A DNA stretch of 8,225 nucleotides from Mycoplasma sp. UBA710 (GTDB taxonomy: Bacteria > Bacillota_I > Bacilli_A > Mycoplasmatales > Metamycoplasmataceae): contig DBMA01000035.1 in assembly GCA_002298905.1 (NCBI GenBank), positions 1-8,225 of the forward strand, given 5' to 3'. The position numbers and the translations under genes are program-made. Of this stretch, positions 1-7,641 are shown piece after piece; position 1 is the first letter of the stretch; each line of letters starts with the position of its first letter. The notes beneath the pieces are model-generated. The model did no database searches and was not told the DNA's origin. It saw only the letters and a list, made by a program, of their open reading frames with translations.

Positions 1-1268
1 CATATAATTCTTTTTATAAAAGCGCCAAAATAGCTTTATCTGCTAATAATAAGAAAGTATATTTTATTCTAGCAACATCTAATGATGCAAAATACATAAG
101 AAAAAATTTTAACCAAAATATTATTGAAACAATTCAATATGTTTTTGGTATTAATTCAGAATCGATAATTACATCAAGAGAAGAACTAGGTGCACATATC
201 AAAAATGATAAAATGCTTTCATTACACAAAAACTCTAATTTAAATAAAAATTTTTTGTTAGAAGATTACATTGAAGCAGATTTTAATAGAGATGTAATTT
301 TGTTAGGAAAAAAAATTATTTCTCAAACAGAAACAATTTATAACCCAATATTTATTTATTCTTCCTCAGGTATGGGTAAAACTCATTTTTTACATGCAAT
401 AGGAAATAAATTAATGGAAAATAATTACAATGTTTGCTATATAAATCCAGATCAATTTATTAAAAAAGTCACAACTTTTTTAATAAATTCAGACCAAAAT
501 AAATTAGCTGAAATTGTAGAATATTATAAAAATTTTGATGTTTTATTATTCGATGATATTCAAATATTTGGGTCTAAAACTGCTACATTAAATATTTTAT
601 TTAATATTATTAACTACAATATTGAACAAAAAAAACAAATTGTAATTGCTTCAGATAAAAATCCTGAATTATTGGGAGGGTTTGAAGAAAGGTTTATTAC
701 AAGATTTCAAGGTGGAATAACTCAAGAAATTCATCGTCCTTCTCTTAATGACTTAATGAAAATATTTGAGCAAAAATTATTAAAACATGATATCAATCCT
801 AAAGATTGAGAATCTGAAGCAATTAAATTTATTATTCGAAACCATGCTTCATCAATTAGAACATTAGAAGGAGCAATTAATAAAATTGAATGAAATAAAC
901 AAAAAAATATTCAAAATATTAAATATACATATAATATTGTTTCACAAATGTTTTCAACTATTTCAAAAGAAAATAGGTCAGTAACTCCAGAAAAAATTAT
1001 TGAAATTATTGCAAAATATTATAAATTATCAAAATCTGAAATACAAGGGAAATCAAGAAAAAAAGAAATTGTTTTAGCAAGGCATATTTCTATGTGAATG
1101 ATTAGAAATATAACAAATTTAACATACAAAGAAATTGGTAAGATTTTTAAAGATCGTGATCATTCTACTGTTATGTCTTCAATAGAAAAGATAGATTATC
1201 AATTAAAAGTTAATGAAGTAGTTAAAGATGCTTTAAAAAATATTAAAGAAAAAATACACCAATTATAA
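1..1268 (+). CDS. dnaA: Chromosomal replication initiator DnaA, 5' end missing
   Basis: DnaA is the AAA+ ATPase that binds DnaA boxes and opens the origin. The open frame enters from the left edge (first full codon at 3) and runs 421 residues to TAA at 1266-1268; roughly 35-45 N-terminal residues are probably missing. Numbering from the first visible residue: the rest of domain I and a short linker cover 1 to about 85. The AAA+ core follows, with Walker A SGMGKTH (122-128), Walker B LLFDDIQ (DD at 184-185) and an arginine-finger segment FEERFITRF (R230, R234). Domain IV at the C-terminus carries the DnaA-box recognition signature DRDHST (384-389) inside a helix-turn-helix. Three TGA codons (807, 891, 1095) are read as Trp. 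Walker A is atypical: three serines replace the usual Gly-Gly-Val, so the first glycine of GxxxxGKT is absent. The next gene is lon, not dnaN. The identification is secure. Confidence 0.97.
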
Positions 1269-1279
1269 TATTTTGATAT

Positions 1280-1306
1280 TTAGCACTTAAATGTAAAAGT
1301 TGCTAA
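1280..1306 (+). promoter_or_regulatory. CIRCE operator (HrcA binding site) upstream of lon
   Basis: The site is an inverted repeat with the exact CIRCE geometry 9-9-9: left half TTAGCACTT, a 9-nt spacer, right half AGTTGCTAA. Against the consensus TTAGCACTC-N9-GAGTGCTAA the left half matches 8 of 9 bases and the right half 6 of 9, with the outer TTAGCA/TGCTAA arms perfect. It lies just upstream of the lon -10 box, where bound HrcA would block RNA polymerase. CIRCE/HrcA control of lon is established for other mycoplasmas; its action here is inferred from sequence and position. hrcA itself is not in the window. Confidence 0.8.
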
Positions 1307-1322
1307 TTTTCTTTTATTATTA

Positions 1323-1331
1323 TGTTATAAT
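1323..1331 (+). promoter_or_regulatory. Extended -10 promoter of lon
   Basis: TGTTATAAT matches the extended -10 consensus TGnTATAAT exactly (hexamer at 1326-1331). No good -35 hexamer lies 16-18 nt upstream, which is common in mycoplasma promoters; that region is occupied by the right arm of the CIRCE element. Transcription would start near 1338, giving a leader of about 24 nt before the lon ATG. Confidence 0.7.
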
Positions 1332-1346
1332 AATTTTTATTTAAAT

Positions 1347-1354
1347 AAAGGTGG
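1347..1354 (+). promoter_or_regulatory. Shine-Dalgarno sequence of lon
   Basis: AAAGGTGG is a strong anti-16S match ending 7 nt before the ATG at 1362. It fixes the lon start. It is one of the best ribosome binding sites in the window; the downstream operon genes have much weaker ones. Confidence 0.8.
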
Positions 1355-1361
1355 TGCAATT

Positions 1362-3863
1362 ATGGATTCTAAAAAATCAAAGGATAAATCTAAAAGTAAT
1401 ATTAAAGGTCAAATATATCCTTTTATTCCCACTAGAGATGTTATTATTTTAGAAGGTCTTACTGATTATATAGAAGTAGGAAGAGAAAGATCTAAAAAAT
1501 CTGTAGAAATATCACAAAAAGCTTTTGGAATGCAAATGGTGTTAATACCTCAAAAAAATGCAGAACAAAAAGAAATTTCTTCAATCAATGATTTACATAA
1601 ATATGGTGTACTAGTAGAAATAATTAAGGTAGATAATCTTGGTAATAATCAAAGAATAACATTAAAATCAATTCAAAAAGTAGAAATAGTAACTTTTGAA
1701 GAAGCAGAAAAAAATGATGATGCTTATATTGCATCTTTTAAGTTTGTCAAAACATCTTCTGTTATTAAAAAAACAGAAAAATTTGAAAAAAATTGAACTC
1801 AATTATATGATGCAATTTCTCATAAATTTTTTGCAAAAAATGAACAATTTAAAAAAATATTCTTAAAAAATTCTTTACCTAATTTTTCTAAAGAAGATTT
1901 ATTAAATTTGCACAATTTAAACTTAGTTATTTCTTCTTTTGCAATTCCTATGAAGTTTATTTACATATTTTTTAATCAAAAAACAATTAATGGAAAAATA
2001 GATGTATTATGAACAATAATAGATGAACTAGTAGAAGGTTTAGAGGCAACAAAAGAGGTTGATCACGAAATTGAAACAGAATTAAAAAAATCTTTAGATA
2101 AACAAAATAAAGAATTTCTATTAAGAGAAAGATTGAAAGTAACTAGAAATTTATTGGGTGAAGATAGTGTAGAAGATGACAAAATAGAAAAAATTTTAGA
2201 TGATAAGCAATTAAGCAAGATATATCCAGAGGAAGTTAAATTAGCAATAAAAAAAGAAAAAGCAAAATTGAAATCTATGATGTCATCTTCTCCAGATGCT
2301 AATATTACTCGTAACTATATTGACCTTTTAACACAATTGCCATGAAGAAGAACATCAATTGAAGAATTAAATATTAAAAAAGTTAAAAAGATACTTAATG
2401 AACAACATTATGGATTAAAAGATGTTAAAGAAAGAATTATAGAATTTGTGGCTGTTATGATTAATAATCAAAAAGTTCATCCTGATAAATATAAAAATAA
2501 TCGTTTAACAGATATGCCTAACACTGAAATTAATGAAAATCTTTTTGTAAAAGAATATGGTCAAAATAAAGTGCAAGAAAATAATTCTCCTATTATTACA
2601 TTGCTAGGTCCGCCTGGAGTTGGAAAAACTTCTATAGCTAAATCTCTTGCTGAAGCAATTGGAAGAAAATTTATCAAAATATCTTTAGGTGGAGTAAATG
2701 ATGAAGCAGAAATTAGAGGTCATAGAAAAACTTATGTTGGAGCGATGCCAGGAAAAATTATTAATGCAATAAAAAAAGCGGGTGTTTCTAATCCTGTTAT
2801 TTTACTAGATGAAATTGATAAATTAGGTTCTTCAAGCACTAAGGGCGATCCTTCATCAGCTTTATTGGAAGTTTTAGATCCTGAACAAAATTCTAATTTT
2901 CAAGATCATTTTTTAGAAATAGAATATGATTTATCAAAAGTTTTATTTATTGCAACAGCTAACTATTATGAAGATATTCCTGCACCACTATTAGACCGTA
3001 TTGAATTAATTGAATTATCTTCATATACACTATTTGAAAAAATTAATATTGCTAAAAAATATTTAGTAGCAAAAGTGATTAAACAAAATGGTCTAACAAA
3101 AAATCAATTTAAAATAGGAGATAAAGAAATAGAATTTCTTATCAAACATTATACAATGGAAGCAGGAGTTAGAAATCTTCAAAGAGTTTTAGATAAAATT
3201 GCAAGAAAAGTTACTTTAGGTATTATAGAAGATGAAATCAAAGATGAATTTGTTGTTGATATTCCTAAAATTAAAAAATTTTTAGGAGTAGAAAAATTCT
3301 CAAATGATGATAAAGATAATAAACCAAGAATTGGTGTTGTTAATGGTCTTGCTTATACTTCTTATGGAGGTTCTACTTTACCAATTGAAGTAACAACATT
3401 TGCAGGTAAAGGTGAAGTAAAAATTACAGGACAATTAAAAGATGTAATGCAAGAATCAGCAGCCGTTGCTTTAGGTTATGTTAGATCTAATGCTAAACAA
3501 TTTAATATAGATTTTAATTTTGAAGAATCAACAATTCAAATCCATGTACCAGAAGGAGCTGTACCAAAAGATGGGCCTTCAGCCGGAGTTACTTTTACAA
3601 CTGCTATTATTTCAGCTTTAACTCAAAAACCTGTATATCACAATATTGGAATGACTGGGGAAATTACTTTAAGAGGAAAAGTTTTACCTATAGGCGGTTT
3701 AAAAGAAAAATCATTAGCAGCTTTAAGATTAGGAATAAAAACTATTTTTATTCCAAAAGATAATGAAAAGAATCTGGAAGAAGTGGCAGATGAGGTCAAA
3801 AAATCAATTAAATTTATTCCGGTAAAAAATTATATGGAAATATATAAAGAAATATTTAATTAA
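1362..3863 (+). CDS. lon: ATP-dependent protease Lon (La)
   Basis: This is a cytoplasmic AAA+ serine protease that degrades misfolded and regulatory proteins. The protein has 833 residues (E. coli Lon has 784). A basic tail (1-15) leads into the N-domain, which starts at YPFIPTRDV (compare PVLPLRDV in other Lons). A helical region carries LLRERLK near 253, and the conserved LPWRR follows near 328. The AAA+ module has Walker A GPPGVGKT (416-423) and Walker B VILLDEID (479-486). The protease domain has catalytic Ser740 in DGPSAG and Lys783 in GGLKEK, 43 residues apart as in E. coli (S679/K722). TGA at 1794, 2010 and 2343 encodes Trp145, Trp217 and Trp328. About 35 extra hydrophilic residues (roughly 366-409) lie just before Walker A compared with E. 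coli. A CIRCE operator and extended -10 precede the gene. lon heads a compact run with nadE, whose start lies 2 nt past the lon stop. Confidence 0.98.
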
Positions 3864-3865
3864 TT

Positions 3866-4588
3866 ATGCAATATTTGGACGTTTTGATAGATTGAATAAA
3901 AAAAGAAGTTAAAAAAGCTAATGCTAATGGTGTTGTTGTTGGTATAAGTGGGGGTGTTGATTCTGCTTTAGTTGGTTATTTAGCAAAGCAAGCTTTTCCA
4001 GATTATTCTTTAGGTATATTAATGCCAATTAATAAAGAAAGAGATTTTGATTTACAAGATGGATTAGAATTAGTTCAAAAATTTAATCTAGATCACAAAA
4101 TAATCCCTTTACACGATGAATACCAATCATTATTAAATAAATTAAATTCTCAATCAAACTTAGTTAAAGGTAATATTCAATCTAGGTTAAGAATGACAAC
4201 ATTATATGCGCTAGCTCAAGAATATAATTACTTAGTTTTAGGGACTGACAATAAAGCAGAATATTATTTAGGTTATTTCACTAAATGAGGAGATGGTGGT
4301 TGTGATTTGCTTCCAATTGTTCATTTATATAAATCAGAAGTTTTTATGTATGCAAAAAAAATTGGAGTACCAAATTCAATTTTAAATAAATCTCCATCAG
4401 CCGGATTTTGAAAAGAACAAAATGATGAATCAGAACTAGGTTTTTCTTATGATGACTATGAACAATATGATAAGAATATATTAAAAAATAAACAAATAAT
4501 TGATAAAATAAAACTACAAATCTACAAAACTAATCATAAGAGATTTGCAATTCCTAAACCCCCAAAGAAAGAAGAAAAAAATGAGTAA
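3866..4588 (+). CDS. nadE: NH3-dependent NAD+ synthetase
   Basis: NadE adenylates deamido-NAD+ with ATP and amidates it with ammonia, the last step of NAD+ synthesis. The protein has 240 residues, slightly shorter than the ammonia-dependent forms of B. subtilis or E. coli (about 272-275), and there is no glutaminase domain. The PP-loop ATP-pyrophosphatase motif SGGVDSA is at 28-34. Further family blocks follow: GNIQSRLRM, the GTDNKAE...GYFTKWGDGG segment around 125-145, and SPSAGFWKEQNDESELG near 180. Trp10, Trp141 and Trp182 are TGA codons. The ATG starts 2 nt after the lon stop with only a weak purine stretch upstream, which suggests translational coupling to lon. The 3' end overlaps the azoreductase start by 8 nt. 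The C-terminal tail is short, Lys/Glu-rich and unremarkable. Confidence 0.96.
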
Positions 4589-5177
4589 AATATTATTTAT
4601 TCAATCTTATTTATCTAAAGATTTTTCTGTTAGTGAATATGCTTCAGAAAAATTTATTAAAGAATATTCATTAAATCATCCTAATGATGAAATTATAATT
4701 TTAGATTTAAATAAAGAAGAAAAATTACAAACAGTTTTATCTTTAAATAATTTTGATAATTTTTGAAATGAGGATAGTCAAAGATATATTGATTTAATTA
4801 ACAATTCAGATAAAATAATTATTAGCACAGGTATGATTAATTTTACTATCTCGCCTTTATTAAAAAATTTTTTAGATAATGTTTTAGTTGCCAATAAAAC
4901 ATTTAAATATAAATATGAAGAAAAAAATAAAAGTATTGGATTAGTTGATCCTAATAAAAAAGTCCTTTTAATTATGGCTCAAGGTTCATATAAAAATTGA
5001 TATGAATTTTCAGCATTTGATGATTATTTAATTAGTGTTTTAAAATTTATTGGATTAAAAGATATTAATTTATTATTATTTGATGGAACCAAAACACAAG
5101 ATCAAAACAAATTATCAACAGAAGAAAAATTTAAATTGAAAGAAAATGAATTTAATAGATTATTAAATGAATTTTAA
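4581..5177 (+). CDS. azoR: FMN-dependent NADH-azoreductase (AcpD/AzoR family)
   Basis: This is a flavodoxin-fold oxidoreductase that uses NADH to reduce azo compounds and quinones as an FMN-bound homodimer. The name AcpD (acyl carrier protein phosphodiesterase) is a historical misassignment of the family. Its 198 residues match the usual length of about 200. The N-terminal strand MSKILFIQS is followed by the FMN-phosphate loop with SVS at 16-18. The block SPLLKNFLDN (91-100) followed by KTFKY is typical. The second FMN loop reads AQGSY (133-137), where many homologues have a GG pair. Trp62 and Trp140 are TGA codons. An upstream in-frame ATG exists at 4545, but the start at 4581 gives the correct N-terminus with the standard 8-nt overlap on nadE. 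The physiological substrate is unknown; detoxification or NAD(P)H balance is plausible beside nadE. Confidence 0.9.
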
Positions 5178-5179
5178 AA

Positions 5180-5185
5180 TATAAT
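5180..5185 (+). promoter_or_regulatory. Candidate -10 box directly before the membrane-protein gene
   Basis: A perfect TATAAT sits between the azoR stop and the ATG at 5192. If used, transcription would begin at or next to the start codon and the mRNA would be nearly leaderless. There is no convincing -35, and TATAAT occurs often by chance in such AT-rich DNA. Confidence 0.3.
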
Positions 5186-5191
5186 AAAAGT

Positions 5192-6112
5192 ATGTCACAA
5201 AACAATCATCTTAAAAATTTCAAAATAAATAAAGGTTTATATTTAATAGACATTGATAAATATATCAATAAATCTAAAAAATATCTTTGAGAAAAAAAAC
5301 AAAAAAAATTCTTTTTTTCTTGAATTTATATTTTTTTAGTTGCAATGATATGCATTCTATCTTTAAATATAGCAACAATTATTGGCCAAATTTTAGATAA
5401 GCAAAATATTTTAAATTTTTTTTCTTCTCCCCAAGTAATGAATCCAAATCCTGAAGTAACATGATCAACAGGCCTAGCATACAATGTAATTGATTCTGCA
5501 ATATCAGCTATTGTTGTTGTTAATTTATCTTTTTCAATTTATAAATGTATTAATCTTAAAACCTTAAAATACATTTCTTTTTTAGCCACTATTTTTGTTT
5601 TTATTCAAATGATCTATGGAAGTTTTAGTTGAATTCAATATATCGTTCAAGCTCAACATCTTTTAGAATATTTTAAAGTGTCATGAATATATGTTTTAAA
5701 ATTCATTATGCCATTTTTATATATAATTGTCTGATTCTTTATTTCAAGAAATATAAGCTTAATTAGAAATATATTTATTAGAGTAGAAACTAAAGAAATT
5801 TTAATAAAACAAGCCGAATTAAATCAAGAATCTAATCCATTTACTCCAAAAGATTTTGATGGTTTTGAAAACAAAAATACAAAAAAAAGTGATTTTTTAA
5901 AAGAATCTCACCCATTTTATAAAAGATTAAAAAATTTAAGTAGAGAGCAATTATTAGAAATAGCACAAACATTATCAATTTCAGGATATGAAAATATGAA
6001 AGATCAAGAAATTATTGATATAGTTTATGAAATAAAAATTTCTCAAGAACAAAATTCTAAAGAAATAGAAGTTCAATCAGAAGAAGAAAAAAAGGAAGAA
6101 TCTCAAAAATAA
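5192..6112 (+). CDS. Unassigned four-helix membrane protein with a Rho_N/SAP-like cytoplasmic tail
   Basis: I do not recognise this 306-residue protein as a named family. A basic cytoplasmic N-terminus (1-39) is followed by four hydrophobic segments at about 40-68, 95-117, 125-152 and 163-188, so both ends should be cytoplasmic. The roughly 115-residue tail is charged. Residues 248-281, around LSREQLLEIAQTLSISGY and ending in a helix with IIDIVYEI, resemble the helix-extension-helix fold of Rho_N/SAP/LEM-like domains: the L..eLL.iA..L.I.gy..m...eii pattern is clear. The last 25 residues are Glu/Lys-rich. Six Trp are TGA codons (33, 44, 91, 147, 165, 181). The start lies 14 nt after azoR with no good Shine-Dalgarno sequence. 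Two A8 tracts and a T7 tract (5292-5318) lie between the N-terminus and the first helix. The topology is fairly safe; the domain match is by eye, and no function is assigned. Confidence 0.85.
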
Positions 6113-6209
6113 TTTAAAATTGTTTTATAATTTGATTACAAATCTTAATAAAGAAAAAATTGAAAATCTAAATACTATAATTATTTAAGATAAGAATGGA
6201 GATTTATAT
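6113..6209 (+). promoter_or_regulatory. Non-coding gap before rpmF with -10-like sites
   Basis: This 97-nt stretch holds no gene. TATAAT occurs at 6126-6131 and again at 6176-6181; the second would start transcription near 6188 and leave a leader of about 20 nt before rpmF. Neither has a properly spaced -35 (a TTGAAA at 6160 is only 10 nt away from the second). GGAG at 6198-6201 is a good Shine-Dalgarno core 8 nt before the rpmF ATG. I see no hairpin that would end the upstream operon, so rpmF may be transcribed both by read-through and from its own promoter. Confidence 0.5.
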
Positions 6210-6404
6210 ATGGCTATAGTTCCAAAAAGAAAAACATCCAAAAGACGAAAAAGAGCTAGAAGAACTCACGATTCTTTGAGTTTACAAAATTTAATTACAT
6301 GTAAAAATTGTTCAGAAAAAATTGAACAACATAGAGTATGTAAATTCTGTGGTTTTTATAAAAATAAAAAAGTTCAAGGTTTTAAAGCAGAAAATAATAA
6401 TTAA
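6210..6404 (+). CDS. rpmF: 50S ribosomal protein L32
   Basis: L32 is a small protein of the large ribosomal subunit. The 64 residues start with the family hallmark MAIVPKRKTSKRRKRARR. A zinc-ribbon follows, with CKNC at 31-34 and CKFC at 44-47; all four cysteines are kept, so this is the zinc-binding form. The start has a GGAG ribosome binding site 8 nt upstream. In many bacteria rpmF follows yceD and precedes fatty-acid genes; here it stands alone after an unrelated membrane-protein gene. Its TAA is followed immediately by the stop codon of the convergent channel gene. Confidence 0.97.
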   Translation: MAIVPKRKTSKRRKRARRTHDSLSLQNLITCKNCSEKIEQHRVCKFCGFYKNKKVQGFKAENNN

Positions 6405-7553
6405 TTAATTTGTTATATTAAATTCTATTTTACAAATTTTCAATAAATTAAATAAATCTTTTTGCTTTATTTTTGCTTTATTTTTTATTTTAATATTTGT
6501 ATATATATCATCATTAGTAACACTTATAATATTTTCATTTTCACCTAGCATTTTCAATATTTCAATTCATAAATCAGATTGTTGAGAAAATTTATATTTA
6601 ATTTTTAAAATTACAGAACAATTATCTTTTTTTAAGTTAGAATTAATTTTATTTTTTCCAACTAATTTAATAAATATTTTTTCAAAAATAGTTGTAGTTG
6701 CATAAATATCTATTTGTTCCATATTTTTATATTTTTCTTTTATTTTAGCATTGAAAGCACCTACAACAATTCCAAATGGAATTGCAAAAGCTATTGATCC
6801 TAAAATTCCTAAAATAACGCTTAAAAATTTACCTTCTTCAGTTACACATATAATATCACCAAATCCTACTGTAGTAACTGTAACAAAAGAATAATATAAA
6901 GCATCACTATAATTTTTGATTTTTGGATTCTCTGTAAATTCAATAGAGAAAATAATTAGAGCAAAAATAAAGATAAGAGTGAAAATAACTAGCAGTAAAT
7001 TAAAAACAATTTTTCTGTTGCGAATAAATATTTCTGTCAAAATTTTAAAAGAAGGAATTATGTTTAATAGCAAAATAAAACGAAATATTTTTAGAACAGA
7101 TAAAGCTTTAGAAGTTTTTAGCAAATCAACATTATTAGGACTAAATGAAACTAAACAAGATAAAATAGCTGATGAAATTGAAGCAAGCATCATAATGCTA
7201 CTACTTGTAAATATAAAGAAAAATAAGGGATTAATTGAGTTATGCTTAATTCTCACAGGATATGTTATTCATCTTAAAAAGTAGTCAAGAGACAAGAAAA
7301 ACAAAACAACAATATTTAAAATTGCCATAGTTGTGCTTGACATTATTGAATTTTCATCTACATTAGAAACATAGAATAGAGGTATAAATGATACTAGTAT
7401 GACTACAAAAATAATAAATAAATATAATCAATTTAAAAATATAGCTCGTTTCCATTTATTTTGATTTAATTCCTGATAATCGCTTCTGCTAGTGCAAATA
7501 AAATTTAGAAGTTTAATTTTTTCACTTTTCATTATTGATTCATTTATAGACAT
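6405..7553 (-). CDS. Voltage-gated-type potassium channel, six transmembrane segments
   Basis: This is a plasma-membrane K+ channel subunit of 382 residues, expected to form tetramers. Hydrophobic segments: S1 about 37-62, S2 74-96, S3 108-134, S4 142-166, S5 182-205, then the pore helix and the selectivity filter TVGFGD (228-233), and S6 about 242-270. The filter, in the context SFVTVTTVGFGDI, is diagnostic of K+ channels. S4 has scattered basic residues (K146, K149, K155, R158) rather than a regular arginine ladder, so voltage sensing is uncertain. The roughly 110-residue cytoplasmic C-terminus shows no RCK nucleotide-binding pattern I recognise. Three Trp are TGA (42, 95, 329) and one, Trp34, is the only TGG codon I found. 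Read with the standard code the gene would falsely end at 6567. The ATG at 7553 directly follows an in-frame stop region; ATG at 7532 is an alternative, and neither has a clear Shine-Dalgarno sequence. It is the only minus-strand gene here. Confidence 0.9.
6459..6480. repeat. Two tandem 11-bp units inside the channel gene
   Basis: TTTTTGCTTTA occurs twice head to tail (6459-6469 and 6470-6480) and is followed by another T6 run. On the minus strand it encodes part of the Lys-rich stretch near the channel's C-terminus. Because 11 is not a multiple of 3, gain or loss of a unit would shift the frame and alter the last roughly 25 residues. Confidence 0.5.
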
Positions 7554-7641
7554 ATATTAATTTTAATTTAAATTCATTATTATGGTATAATATTTCTATA
7601 CTATTTTTATTTGGTTTTATTGATTTATTAGCAAGGAAATA
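7554..7641. promoter_or_regulatory. Divergent promoter region between the channel and the C39 exporter
   Basis: Both flanking genes read away from this 88-nt gap. On the plus strand TGGTATAAT (7583-7591) is an exact extended -10, with a start near 7598 and a leader of about 44 nt ending in AAGGAA (7633-7638) before the exporter ATG. On the minus strand TATTAT (7592-7587) or CATAAT (7584-7579) could serve the channel gene, so the two -10 boxes may overlap and compete. No good -35 is seen on either strand. Confidence 0.6.
7585..7601. repeat. Short inverted repeat over the exporter promoter start site
   Basis: GTATA (7585-7589) and TATAC (7597-7601) form a 5-bp inverted repeat with a 7-nt spacer. 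It covers the -10 and the predicted transcription start of the exporter. It could be a small operator, but short AT palindromes are common by chance here. Confidence 0.25.

Noticed and set aside
807..809. Premature stop making dnaA a pseudogene
   Set aside because: TGA is Trp here; the frame continues into a complete DnaA domain IV with its DNA-binding signature.
2448..2450. GTG as a separate start for a Lon ATPase-protease fragment
   Set aside because: The upstream frame continues through TGA (Trp) codons and matches Lon; this is internal.
4545..4580. Upstream ATG in frame with azoR
   Set aside because: It would add 12 basic residues before the canonical MSKILFIQS start of the family and enlarge the overlap with nadE.
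5112..5120. TTATCAACA, one mismatch from the DnaA box
   Set aside because: It is a single copy inside azoR with no cluster or AT-rich unwinding region distinct from the background; chance is enough.
6353..6365. TTTTTATAAAAA palindrome in rpmF as a terminator for the channel gene
   Set aside because: It is AT-only with no GC stem and is inside the coding sequence; such palindromes are common in this composition.
6401..6408. TTAATTAA palindrome as a bidirectional terminator
   Set aside because: It is an AT-only 8-mer formed by two stop codons, too weak to form a stable hairpin.
6916..7284. Open plus-strand frame of 122 codons
   Set aside because: It lies antisense inside the K+ channel gene, has no ribosome binding site and gives a low-complexity Lys/Ile-rich product; it is a shadow of the channel.
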